Assembly (NCBI GenBank): GCA_025210555.1
Contig: JAOARL010000014.1
Location: forward strand, 1-64,000
Source: Clostridia bacterium
GTDB lineage: Bacteria > Bacillota > Clostridia > Lachnospirales > JAOARL01
DNA length: 64,000 nt
Direction: 5' to 3'
Shown here: positions 24,742-33,391 of the stretch, piece after piece
Numbering within the stretch: the first letter of the stretch is position 1
Layout of the letters: the number at the start of each line of letters is the position of its first letter
Position numbers and translations under genes: made by a program
The notes under the pieces: model-generated
Databases searched by the model: none
What the model was told of the DNA's origin: nothing
Seen by the model: only the letters and a program-made list of their open reading frames with translations

Positions 24742-26079
24742 ATGTTATTAGAATTTACAGTTGAAAATTTTCTATCATACAAGGGGAAAAATACATTAAG
24801 TATGATAGCAACTAAAGGCAAAGATAAAAAAGATATTCAAATAATTGAAGTGAAAGGTATTGAAATTCTTAAGAATGCAGCAATATATGGGGCAAATGCA
24901 TCTGGTAAAACTGCAATAATAGAGGCGGCTGTTTTCATGAAAGAGTTTATAATAAATTCTTCGAAACAAACTCAAGAAGGTGAGAATATATTTTACTACC
25001 CATTTAAGTTAAATACTGAGAGTATAAAGAAACCTTCTCTTTTTGAAATAATATTTGAACTTAATGATGTTGTTTATAGATATGGTTTTGAAGTTAATAG
25101 TGAAAATGTAGTTAGTGAATGGTTATTCGGGAGATATACTAGTAGAGAAAGCTTATTGTTTTTAAGAAAAGATGACAATGGAAAAGTAGAAGTTAAGATT
25201 GGTGCTAAATTTAAAGAGGGAAATAGAGTTTCTGAATTTGTTAGGAAAAATGCCTTAATGTTATCGGTATGCGCTCAATTTAATGGTGAAATTTCATCGA
25301 GTATTTTAAATTGGTTTTCTAATTTCAATATGATTATGACAGGTGACAAAAATGGTGAAAAAATATCATGGGACATTTTAGAAAACTTGGATGGAAAGTA
25401 TGATGAAGAGCAAAAAATGCTTATAAAATTAATCCAAAAAAGTGATTTTGGTATAAAAGAAATAAGTGTAAGGGAATCACAAGGACCTGATTTTAAAAAA
25501 TTTAAAGAATCATTAAACCCGAAACAAAAGAAAAATCTTGAAAATATGATAAGCGGACAACTTAAAGCGTTAGAAAATAGTGAGAGCTATAAAATAAATT
25601 TAAAGAACATTAATATTAAAACAGAACATGCAATATTTGATTCGGAAGGTAATCATGTAGAAAATATGACTTTTGAACTACTTGAAGAATCTCAAGGAAC
25701 AAAAAGAGTGTTTGAACTATTAGGTCCTATAATTTACACGCTTAAAAATAATGGTGTTTTGTTTATAGATGAAATTCAAAATAACATACATACAAAATTA
25801 TTAGTGGAACTAATTAAAACTTTAATGTGTAATAAGGCTGATTCAAGAGCACAGTTTATTTTTACAACGCATGATGTCAATTTTTTGAATTATGGATTAT
25901 TTAGAAGAGATCAATATTGGTTTGTAGAAAAGAATAAATATGGTGAATCTGAACTAACATCATTAGTAGACTTTGATGAGCATGTAAGAAAAGATGCTAA
26001 TATATATAAAGATTATTTGAGAGGAAGATATGGAGCTATACCGTATACTAAGTTAGGTGATAGTTATGGGGAGTGCTAA
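24742..26079 (+). CDS. AAA family ATPase of an RloA/AbiLi-like defence pair
   Basis: A 445-residue ATPase of the AAA_15/AAA_21 (OLD/ABC-like) group. Walker A GANASGKT at 50-57, a signature-like EESQGTKR near 312, Walker B LFIDEI with D343-E344, and an H-loop-like TTHD in IFTTHDVNFL. The N-terminus EFTVENFLSYKGKNTLSM is the typical start of these proteins. Paired with RloB, it resembles the AbiL abortive-infection system and relates more distantly to PARIS-like ATPase/effector pairs. It is inserted where core genes normally follow rseP, between two terminators, and may be horizontally acquired. It overlaps the next gene. Confidence 0.8.
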   Translation: MLLEFTVENFLSYKGKNTLSMIATKGKDKKDIQIIEVKGIEILKNAAIYGANASGKTAIIEAAVFMKEFIINSSKQTQEGENIFYYPFKLNTESIKKPSLFEIIFELNDVVYRYGFEVNSENVVSEWLFGRYTSRESLLFLRKDDNGKVEVKIGAKFKEGNRVSEFVRKNALMLSVCAQFNGEISSSILNWFSNFNMIMTGDKNGEKISWDILENLDGKYDEEQKMLIKLIQKSDFGIKEISVRESQGPDFKKFKESLNPKQKKNLENMISGQLKALENSESYKINLKNINIKTEHAIFDSEGNHVENMTFELLEESQGTKRVFELLGPIIYTLKNNGVLFIDEIQNNIHTKLLVELIKTLMCNKADSRAQFIFTTHDVNFLNYGLFRRDQYWFVEKNKYGESELTSLVDFDEHVRKDANIYKDYLRGRYGAIPYTKLGDSYGEC

Positions 26080-26716
26080 TCTGCATCATAAGAAAAAAAC
26101 TGGCAGATTGGGTAGAACTAGAAAAAAGAAAAGTATATTACCATATATATTGATAGTATGCGAAGGTGAAAAAACGGAGCCAAATTATTTTGGATGGTAT
26201 AAAAATAAATGCAGACAAGAAGTAAATGTAGAGATATATGGAGAAGGTAAAAATACATCTAGCTTAATTGAAAAAGCTAATGAAATTAAAAAGAAAAAAG
26301 AACGGAAAGAAGATATAGTATTTGATGATGTTTGGTGCGTATTTGATAAGGATAGTTTTGAAAAAGAACAGTATAATAAGGCATTTGAACTTTGTGAAAA
26401 CTATGGGTTTAAATATGCATATAGTAATGAGTGTTTCGAATTATGGTATTTATTACATTTTAATTATTATAATTCAGCAATGGGAAGAAATGATATATAT
26501 GATAAGTTGAATAAGCTATTTAAAGAATCATACGGAATGAAATATGGCAAAAATTCTAAGGATATGTTTGAAACTTTGAGAGATAGACAAGGGAAAGCTA
26601 TAAGTAATGCAAAAAAACTTCTTGCTACTAAAACAGATGATTTTATGATATGGAATAGAAATCCAACAACGACTGTATTTGAATTGGTAGAAGAATTAAA
26701 TAAGTATTTAAAATGA
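26066..26716 (+). CDS. RloB-family protein (AbiLii-like)
   Basis: A 216-residue protein of the RloB family, recognised by the basic N-terminus, the ILIVCEGEKTEPNYF signature (about 29-43) and FDKDSF (about 93-98), which together look like the acidic motifs of a Toprim-like nuclease fold. In AbiL-type systems RloB is the likely effector and the ATPase the sensor or inhibitor. The ATG at 26066 has AGG 8 nt upstream and the gene overlaps the ATPase by 14 bp. A terminator follows immediately. Anti-phage function is inferred from family, not shown. Confidence 0.82.
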   Translation: MGSANLHHKKKTGRLGRTRKKKSILPYILIVCEGEKTEPNYFGWYKNKCRQEVNVEIYGEGKNTSSLIEKANEIKKKKERKEDIVFDDVWCVFDKDSFEKEQYNKAFELCENYGFKYAYSNECFELWYLLHFNYYNSAMGRNDIYDKLNKLFKESYGMKYGKNSKDMFETLRDRQGKAISNAKKLLATKTDDFMIWNRNPTTTVFELVEELNKYLK

Positions 26717-26745
26717 TACCAGCATGACTGCTGGTATTATTTTAA
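26714..26745 (+). terminator. Terminator after the RloB gene
   Basis: A perfect 9-bp stem ATACCAGCA / TGCTGGTAT with a TGAC loop and T-rich tail. Confidence 0.8.
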
Positions 26746-26750
26746 TAAAT

Positions 26751-26779
26751 TTGTAAATACTTAAGTACTTAAGTAGGAT
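26751..26779 (+). promoter_or_regulatory. Promoter with an 18-bp palindromic operator candidate
   Basis: TTGTAA at 26751-26756 and TAGGAT at 26774-26779, 17 bp apart. The perfect palindrome TACTTAAGTACTTAAGTA fills 26758-26775, that is, the whole spacer. A dimeric repressor bound there would block RNA polymerase. It stands before the RsiV-like gene and the efflux genes behind it. Confidence 0.6.
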
Positions 26780-26802
26780 ACTATTTTACTAGAGGTGATT
26801 AT

Positions 26803-27432
26803 ATGAAAAATATTATATTAACATTTATGATTTTATTGGTAGGTACACTTTTTTTCTTTTTAGGAACTAAGGGAAATCCAGAAATTAAAACAAGTAAAAT
26901 TATAGAAGAGAGTGAAATGCTTTATGTTAATTTTAATATTCCAAAGGTTGTAGGAGTAAAAAAAGACATAGAAGAAAAAATTAATTTAAAGATAAGATCG
27001 GATGTTGATGAGTTTAGAAAGTCAGTAGAAGCATTTGCGATTCCAGAAGAAGGAATAGAAATAGAGTACTCAGCTACTGTTGATTATGTATATGGAAATA
27101 TAGAAGATAACAAAGTTAGTTTAGTTTTAGACTTTACTAGTTATACAGGTGGAGCTCATGACAATACTAATAGAGTTACGTATAACTATGATGTAGAAAC
27201 AGGCGAAGAATTAAAACTAGATATGGTAACAGAAAAACCATTTGAGACTATAAAGGAAGATATAGAAAAGAAGATAGAGAGCGAAAAAGAAAAATATTTT
27301 GAAGGTACAGAAATAGTTATAGATAATAGTTCTATGTTCTATTTAAGAGATAACAAGATAATTATATATTATAATCAATATGACATAGCTCCATATGCAG
27401 CAGGAATAATAGAATTTGAAGTGAAAGAGTAG
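26803..27432 (+). CDS. RsiV-like protein (DUF4163/DUF3298)
   Basis: A 209-residue protein with an N-terminal hydrophobic signal or anchor (residues 1-21), so it acts outside the cytoplasmic membrane. The middle has the GGAHDNTNRVTYNYD stretch and the C-terminus the IAPYAAGIIEF signature of DUF3298, as in the RsiV anti-sigma factor domain that binds lysozyme in Bacillus. No cytoplasmic anti-sigma domain is present, so it is a stand-alone version. It is followed by a terminator and then the RND genes. Confidence 0.75.
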   Translation: MKNIILTFMILLVGTLFFFLGTKGNPEIKTSKIIEESEMLYVNFNIPKVVGVKKDIEEKINLKIRSDVDEFRKSVEAFAIPEEGIEIEYSATVDYVYGNIEDNKVSLVLDFTSYTGGAHDNTNRVTYNYDVETGEELKLDMVTEKPFETIKEDIEKKIESEKEKYFEGTEIVIDNSSMFYLRDNKIIIYYNQYDIAPYAAGIIEFEVKE

Positions 27433-27448
27433 CGATACTCTTTTTTTT
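27424..27448 (+). terminator. Terminator overlapping the stop of the RsiV-like gene
   Basis: An 8-bp stem AAAGAGTA / TACTCTTT with loop GCGA and a long T-run; the stop codon lies in the hairpin. Confidence 0.85.
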
Positions 27449-27498
27449 AATGTATTATATAGTTAAGAAAAAATTAATAAAAATTTAAGGAGTGGGTT

Positions 27499-30400
27499 AT
27501 GGATAAAAATAATATACCAGAACTTAATATAGAGAAAAATATATTTGGGAAATGGGCTAATTTTTTTATAGAAAAATACAAGGTAGCATTTTTGCTAATA
27601 TTTATGCTTGGAATAATGGGGTTAATGTCATTTAGCGTCTTGCCAAGAGAATTACAGCCAGAGGTTGTACTTCCATATGGATATGTAATGACACCTTATC
27701 CAGGAGCATCACCTGAAGAGGTTGAAAGCTTAGTAACAGATAAAATAGAAGAAAAACTTGAGGGGCTTGATAAGGTAAAACTTATATCCTCATATTCAGC
27801 ATTTGGTGCTTCTATGGTATTTGTAGAGTTTGAAGTAGATAAAGACAAAGATGAAATAACATCTGATATTACAGAGGTTTTAGCAGGTATTGAAAGATCA
27901 TTGCCAGATGATGCTGAAAGTCCTTTAATATCTAATATTAGGACTAATAATCAGCCTATAATGGTTATAAACCTAGCTGGTAATTATGACAAGGTAAAAC
28001 TTAAAGAATATGCTGAGAATATTAAAAGGGAACTTGAAAGAAACAAAGAAATTGGAGAAGTTGATATAATAGGTGGACTTGAAAGAGAAATAATTGTAGA
28101 AGTTTCGCCAGAAGTATTAAATCACTATGGAATTTCACTTGATATGATAGGGGCAGCTGTTAGAAATTCAAATGTGAATTTTGCAGGCGGAGATATTGTA
28201 CTTGATGAAAAAAGATATAGTATAAGAACAGTTGGAGAATTTGAAGAAGTTGAAGATATAGGAAATGTTATTGTTAAATATGTAGATAACAAACCACTAT
28301 TACTTAAAGATATAGCAGAGGTAAAGGATTCTTATAAAGAAATAACATCTTATTCAAGACTCGGGCAAGGTTATAAAGATGGTAAAATAACAGTTAATGA
28401 TACAATTGCTATAACTGTTAGAAAGAAAGACAAAGGTGACATTATAGGGGCAGCTAACAAGGCTCATAAAACATTGGATGCAATAAGAGGTACAGCTTAT
28501 CCAGAAGATTTAACTGTTTCAAAAAGTGGAGAATTATCAACATACATTGAGGATCAATTAGGAGCAGCAGTTAATAACTCTAAATCAGGACTTTTAATAG
28601 TAATAGTAGTATTATTCTTATTTATTGGTTTTAGAGAAGCTTTAGTTGTTTCATTAGCTATACCAATGTCGATATTTATATCGCTAATACTTATGCATAA
28701 GACAGGAATGACATTTAATGTAATATCATTATTTGCCTTGATACTTGCAATAGGTATGCTTGTAGATAACGGTATAGTAATCATGGAAAATATAGATAGA
28801 TTAAGGGATAAGGGACTTAGTCCAAAAGAAGCTGCAAAAGTTGGTACAAATCAGATTGCACCAGCAGTTGCATCAGCAACGCTAACAACAATTGCGGCAT
28901 TTGTTCCATTATTTTTTACTAGTGGAATGATGGGAGAATTTATTAAGGATATACCAAGAACAGTTATATTTGCTATTGGATCATCATTCTTTGTAGCAGT
29001 TACAATAACTCCTTCAATATCATCTAAACTTTTAAAAGGTAAGAAGATGAAAGAGTTAAGACCAGTTGCAAAAATATTATCTATAGTGACAGTGTTTATA
29101 CTTTCACTGTATGCATTTGCAGATACAGAAACAGGTATGTTTACAAATCTGTCATGGGCATTTAGTGTAATATTCTCTGGACTAATGTTTATGAAATTAT
29201 TTATGGCAAAAAAAGGTGAAACAGATCATTTTATAATAAGAAGATATGAAAAGTTTTTAGGGTGGGTAATAACAAAACTATGGAGAAAACTTTTAGTAAT
29301 ATTTACAGCTATTATTGCTTTATTACTTTCTTTTAGTTTAGTATTAACTGGCAAGCTTAAAGTTAATATGTTCTCGGCAACAGATCAAAAGTTTTTATAT
29401 GTAGAGATAGAACTTGTTAAAGGGTCAAAAGTTTCAGAGACACTTGAGATTACGAAACAGGTTGAAAAAATACTTGAGAAACAGACAGAGGTAGAAAGTA
29501 TTGTTTCAAATGTAGGTATAACAGGAGCAGATTCACTTGATTCATTTACAGTAGGATCTGGTGGAGAACAAAATAAAGCTAGAATAACAGTTAACTTAAC
29601 TGAAGAAGATAAAAGAGATATAACTAGTATAGAAATAGCAGACAGTATAAGAGACGATGTAAAAGGAATAAAAGGAGCTAAAATTACCGTAGATGAATTA
29701 AGAGAAGGACCACCATCAGGTAAGCCTATAAATATAAAATTCAAAGGTAATGATTTAGACGAGTTAAAAGTTACAGTAAAAGAAGCAACAGAAGTTTTAA
29801 AGAGTATTGAAGGTGTTATAGAGGTTACTAATTCAGTGCAATCAGTTTACCCAGAAGTTAAGGTTAAGATAGATGGACTTAAGGCTGCTAATTATGGACT
29901 TAATGATATGAACATAGCAATAGCCATGAGAAACTGGATTAATGGTTATGAAATAACTAAGTATAGAAAGAATCAAGAAGAGATAGATGTAGTTGTAAGA
30001 CTTAAAGGTAAAGAACTTGAGTCAGTTAAAGACTTAGAAAAACTTTATTTTACAAATATGGCAGGTCAACAAATTAGATTTGACCAAATTGGTGAGATTG
30101 TAGAGAGTGTTAGTACATCTTCTATATCTCATGAAGATGGAGATAGAATAGTTTCTATGAGTTCTAATTTAGAAGATGGTTATAATGCAGTAGAAGTAAC
30201 AAGACAAGTAAGAGAAAAGCTAGAGGAGAAGGAATTGCCAGAAGATATAGAAGTTATATATAGTGGAGACTTCCAAGATGTTCAAGAAACATTTGCAAAT
30301 ATGATGGCTAATGCTCTTATAGCAGTATTTTTAGTTTATATAATACTAGTAGTACAGTTTAATTCATTAGGACAGCCATTTATGATAATATTTACATTAT

Positions 30401-30792
30401 TCTTAGCACTTATAGGTGTAATGCCAGGTCTGTACATAACAGGTAACGAATTTGGATTTGTTGCATTTGTTGGGGTAGTAGCGCTTGTAGGGATCGTTGT
30501 AAATGATGCAATAGTACTTGTTGACTATGCCAATTATTTAAGAAGAGAAGGTTATGAAATGAAAGAGGCTCTTCTTATAACAGGTAAATCAAGATTTATG
30601 CCAGTTATGGCAACTACAATAACAACAGTTGGTGGAATACTTCCATTAACATTAAAAGATGAGTTTTTTGAACCACTTGGGTATACATTAATATTTGGGC
30701 TTAGTGTTGCAACGATGCTTACATTAATAGTAATACCTACAATGTATTCATTTGGTAGAAAAGGAGTGATAGTTAGTGAAGAAAATAATTAG
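27499..30792 (+). CDS. RND family efflux permease (AcrB/SwrC type)
   Basis: A 1097-residue resistance-nodulation-division transporter with the 12-helix plan: one helix at the N-terminus, a large extracytoplasmic loop, helices 2-6 (about 350-540), a second loop and helices 8-12 (about 925-1090). ALILAIGMLVDNGIVIMENIDR near helix 4 contains the Asp of the proton relay and VVALVGIVVNDAIVLVDYAN is its C-terminal counterpart. Such pumps expel lipophilic compounds. No outer-membrane channel gene is nearby, as in monoderm SwrC/YerP-type pumps. The adaptor gene overlaps its end by 17 bp. Confidence 0.93.
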   Translation: MDKNNIPELNIEKNIFGKWANFFIEKYKVAFLLIFMLGIMGLMSFSVLPRELQPEVVLPYGYVMTPYPGASPEEVESLVTDKIEEKLEGLDKVKLISSYSAFGASMVFVEFEVDKDKDEITSDITEVLAGIERSLPDDAESPLISNIRTNNQPIMVINLAGNYDKVKLKEYAENIKRELERNKEIGEVDIIGGLEREIIVEVSPEVLNHYGISLDMIGAAVRNSNVNFAGGDIVLDEKRYSIRTVGEFEEVEDIGNVIVKYVDNKPLLLKDIAEVKDSYKEITSYSRLGQGYKDGKITVNDTIAITVRKKDKGDIIGAANKAHKTLDAIRGTAYPEDLTVSKSGELSTYIEDQLGAAVNNSKSGLLIVIVVLFLFIGFREALVVSLAIPMSIFISLILMHKTGMTFNVISLFALILAIGMLVDNGIVIMENIDRLRDKGLSPKEAAKVGTNQIAPAVASATLTTIAAFVPLFFTSGMMGEFIKDIPRTVIFAIGSSFFVAVTITPSISSKLLKGKKMKELRPVAKILSIVTVFILSLYAFADTETGMFTNLSWAFSVIFSGLMFMKLFMAKKGETDHFIIRRYEKFLGWVITKLWRKLLVIFTAIIALLLSFSLVLTGKLKVNMFSATDQKFLYVEIELVKGSKVSETLEITKQVEKILEKQTEVESIVSNVGITGADSLDSFTVGSGGEQNKARITVNLTEEDKRDITSIEIADSIRDDVKGIKGAKITVDELREGPPSGKPINIKFKGNDLDELKVTVKEATEVLKSIEGVIEVTNSVQSVYPEVKVKIDGLKAANYGLNDMNIAIAMRNWINGYEITKYRKNQEEIDVVVRLKGKELESVKDLEKLYFTNMAGQQIRFDQIGEIVESVSTSSISHEDGDRIVSMSSNLEDGYNAVEVTRQVREKLEEKELPEDIEVIYSGDFQDVQETFANMMANALIAVFLVYIILVVQFNSLGQPFMIIFTLFLALIGVMPGLYITGNEFGFVAFVGVVALVGIVVNDAIVLVDYANYLRREGYEMKEALLITGKSRFMPVMATTITTVGGILPLTLKDEFFEPLGYTLIFGLSVATMLTLIVIPTMYSFGRKGVIVSEENN

Positions 30793-31888
30793 TTTAATGC
30801 TTTTGATTATACTTGCTACAGGATGTAGCAAGGAAGGTTCAAAAGATGAAATAAAGGTAGAGGGACCTAAAAAGATATATGCTGAAGTAGGTATGCTAGA
30901 AAAAGAAGAATTTATAAATAAAGCTAACTTTTCAGCTAAGCTTGAGCCGTATGAGAAAGTTACTCTTAATGCTAAAGTTAGTGGAGATTTAGAGTTAATG
31001 AAAAAAGACATTGGCGATAGCGTAAAAGTTGATGAAACAATTGCTAAAATAGAAGAGGTTAACTTCTCAATAGCCCATAAAATTGCTAAATCTAGTGTTA
31101 ATTCAGCAGTTAATGGAATGAAATCAAGTAAAATAAGCTTAGATAAAGCAAAAATTGATTTTGATAGAGATAGAAAACTTTATGAAGAAGAAATAATATC
31201 AAAAGATGCTTTTGAAAGGTCAGAGAATAGCTACGAATTAGCAAAAAACAACTATGCAACAGCAGTTACAGGAGTTGAAAGTGCTAAAAATAATTTAAGA
31301 TTAGCTGATGAAAACTGGGCTAATGCATATATTAAATCACCTATAGCAGGTAAGATTAGTTATAAGGGAGCTTCTGTTGGTGAGAGCCTTAATCCTGGAA
31401 TGAAGGTTTATGAAGTTATAGATGATACTAAACTTTATGCAGTACTTGGAGTAACTGATAAATATATAAATATGCTTAGTGAAAAAAGCGTTGTAGTATG
31501 TAGATTTGGAAATATTGCAAAAGCAGGTAAAGTTACTAATATAAATCCTGTTATGAATGAATCAAATGGTACATATGAAGTGAAAGTTCTTATAGATAAT
31601 GAAGATGGTCTTCTTAAAAGTGGAATGCTAGTTGATGTTAAAATCAATTTAGAAAAACCACAAATGCTATATTCTGTTCCAAAAGATATCGTTCTTTTTG
31701 AAGGAGAGAGTAAGTATATATTTACAGTTTTAAAAGACAGAACAGTTAAAAGAACTGATATAACAGTTAAGTATGAAAATGGCGAAAAATTTGGAATTTT
31801 AGAAGAATTAGAAGGTATAAATGTAATTAAAAAATTAGATCCAAAAATTAAGGAAAATGTTAAAGTTACATTTGAAAATGAAGAGTAA
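30776..31888 (+). CDS. RND efflux adaptor lipoprotein (membrane fusion protein)
   Basis: A 370-residue lipoprotein with signal peptide and lipobox LATGC (Cys17 is the lipidated residue). The body follows the HlyD/AcrA plan: a first half-lipoyl strand region, an alpha-helical hairpin (about 100-180), the second lipoyl half with KSPIAGKISYKGASVGE, and a beta-barrel end. It connects to the permease encoded by the overlapping gene. The GTG start has GGAG 9 nt upstream. The 6S-like RNA promoter begins in its last codons. Confidence 0.9.
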   Translation: MKKIISLMLLIILATGCSKEGSKDEIKVEGPKKIYAEVGMLEKEEFINKANFSAKLEPYEKVTLNAKVSGDLELMKKDIGDSVKVDETIAKIEEVNFSIAHKIAKSSVNSAVNGMKSSKISLDKAKIDFDRDRKLYEEEIISKDAFERSENSYELAKNNYATAVTGVESAKNNLRLADENWANAYIKSPIAGKISYKGASVGESLNPGMKVYEVIDDTKLYAVLGVTDKYINMLSEKSVVVCRFGNIAKAGKVTNINPVMNESNGTYEVKVLIDNEDGLLKSGMLVDVKINLEKPQMLYSVPKDIVLFEGESKYIFTVLKDRTVKRTDITVKYENGEKFGILEELEGINVIKKLDPKIKENVKVTFENEE

Positions 31889-31900
31889 ATTTGGTATAAT
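31872..31900 (+). promoter_or_regulatory. Promoter of the 6S-like RNA
   Basis: TTGAAA at 31872-31877, 17 bp, TATAAT at 31895-31900. The -35 box lies inside the end of the adaptor gene. Confidence 0.8.
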
Positions 31901-31906
31901 AAACAC

Positions 31907-32121
31907 ATAGAAAATTACTGAGATGTTCGGGCAAATTGTATTTTTGAACCTACATGACATTAAAGGGAATTCAATATCTTAGAGCGGATGACAAGCCTCG
32001 TTATAGTGGACTTCAGAAGCTTTATTGAGAGTACCCACCTAGCTTGAGCTAGGTGTCAAAAATACAATAAATCGGCATTTTGGTTTTAACTCAACAGAAA
32101 GCCACTTCGGTGGCTTTTTTT
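31907..32121 (+). ncRNA. ssrS: 6S RNA-like non-coding RNA
   Basis: A noncoding transcript of about 210 nt between a near-consensus promoter and a strong terminator. The 5' part holds CTGAGATGTTCG, matching the start of 6S RNA as known from other bacteria. A 13-bp long-range stem joins ATTGTATTTTTGA (31935-31947) to TCAAAAATACAAT (32056-32068), and CACCTAGC/GCTAGGTG forms a small hairpin at 32036-32055 on the 3' side of the central region, as in Firmicute 6S RNAs. 6S RNA binds housekeeping RNA polymerase in stationary phase. No open frame covers the region. Identity is from memory of the family, not from a covariance search. Confidence 0.7.
32098..32121 (+). terminator. Terminator of the 6S-like RNA
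   Basis: AAAGCCAC / GTGGCTTT with a TTCG loop and a T-run. Confidence 0.88.
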
Positions 32122-32171
32122 CTTTGTAAAAATAAGGTATAAATGTTATAATTTTCACGGAGGGGTAAGAC

Positions 32172-33131
32172 ATGAATAAAATTGGAATAGATTTTGATAT
32201 TAATAAAATGTACGACCTTAGTGAAAAAGAAATTAGAGAGTATGTAAGACATTTAGCATACCTTGGAGTTAGAAGATTAGACTTCTTTTATAGTATGTTT
32301 TTAGAGCCTGAACATGTAGGTGTAAAAGATATAGTTATTGATGAAGTAAAGAAAAATGATATAAAGGTTTCAATCCATTCACTACCAGTTGATGGAATGT
32401 GGCTTACATATAGAAATAGAGTAAAGATGGAAGAAGGACTTGAGGCACATAAAAAAGCTTTATATGAGCTTAGAGTTCAGCTTGAAAAATATGGAATTAA
32501 TTATGAAGTTCCAATAGTATTCCATAGTGGATATTATGATGATATTGATAAAGAAGAGTTGTTTAAGTTAAACATTGAGTTTTATACAGAGCTTGCAAAG
32601 GAAGCTAAAAATTATGATTTCTTAATACTAGCTGAGACATTATCTTATAATCATCCACATGTAAAAGTTATTGGTAATAACTGGGAGGATATAGAAAGAT
32701 TATGTGATGAAATCCCTCATGAGAATTTTGGTATATGCTGGGATATGGGGCATACTCATCTTAACTATACAGAGCATGGGTCAGATATGCTACCAAATGA
32801 GAAGATTGCAAAGAGAATTAAGCATACTCACATACATAGAGTTTTAAATGGAACTTTATATGGACATTCGCTCCATAGATATGCGCATAATATAGAATTT
32901 GAAGAAGGGAAAGATCATGGTTTCTTAATGGATGATAATTTCCAAGATGAAGAAATAAAGTGGTTAGTAGAAAACAACTATAACTATGCATATAGCTTAG
33001 AGTTAGCATATAACCTACTACTTGAGCATAATGTTAATTATGATAAAGTGTTTGATAGTGTAAAAATACTAAATAGAAGAGTTAATAAATTTAAAAACGA
33101 TAAACATGTAATAAGCATTATGAATAGCTAA
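32172..33131 (+). CDS. Sugar phosphate isomerase/epimerase family protein (TIM barrel)
   Basis: A 319-residue protein of the xylose-isomerase-like TIM-barrel group. Metal-ligand candidates appear in order on barrel strands: H69 in SIHSLP, H118 in VFHSG, E154 in LAETL, D191 with H194 in WDMGHTH, H217 in HTHIHR and a late Glu in YSLELAY. Members include sugar epimerases and endonuclease IV relatives; the precise substrate is not recognisable. The ATG has GGAGGGG upstream. Its last 63 bp overlap the convergent minus-strand DUF1294 gene. Confidence 0.75.
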   Translation: MNKIGIDFDINKMYDLSEKEIREYVRHLAYLGVRRLDFFYSMFLEPEHVGVKDIVIDEVKKNDIKVSIHSLPVDGMWLTYRNRVKMEEGLEAHKKALYELRVQLEKYGINYEVPIVFHSGYYDDIDKEELFKLNIEFYTELAKEAKNYDFLILAETLSYNHPHVKVIGNNWEDIERLCDEIPHENFGICWDMGHTHLNYTEHGSDMLPNEKIAKRIKHTHIHRVLNGTLYGHSLHRYAHNIEFEEGKDHGFLMDDNFQDEEIKWLVENNYNYAYSLELAYNLLLEHNVNYDKVFDSVKILNRRVNKFKNDKHVISIMNS

Positions 33132-33338
33132 TGCTAAAAATATTGTTATTTTAAATTTAAGTTTTTGTGTTTTATGTCTAAAATGTTTAGATCCAAAGTA
33201 AGCTCCAAAAGGGCCAAGGATAGTAAACAATATTAATGAGTTTTCAGATATACGGTAAAGCTTTTTTTTAGCAAGGTATTTATCAATACCATAGTATGTA
33301 AATGAAAATAAATTTAAAAATAAGATTATATAAAACAT
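33069..33338 (-). CDS. DUF1294 family membrane protein
   Basis: An 89-residue membrane protein, one of the few minus-strand genes here. It has three hydrophobic segments and the family hallmarks YYGIDKYLAKKKLYRISE, LGPFGAYFGSKHFRHKT (FrHKT motif) and a final helix. Function unknown. The ATG at 33338 follows AAAGGAG; the in-frame ATG five codons upstream lies ahead of that site. The 3' end overlaps the end of the epimerase-like gene. Confidence 0.8.
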   Translation of the reverse strand: MFYIILFLNLFSFTYYGIDKYLAKKKLYRISENSLILFTILGPFGAYFGSKHFRHKTQKLKFKITIFLALAIHNAYYMFIVFKFINSSI

Positions 33339-33391
33339 AATGACTCCTTTCAATTAATAAAAAAATTATAACATAAAGGGAGCAGTTGTAA

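Noticed and set aside
29385-29744. 119-residue minus-strand open frame in the RND gene
   Set aside because: Fully inside a well-conserved gene and without start signals.
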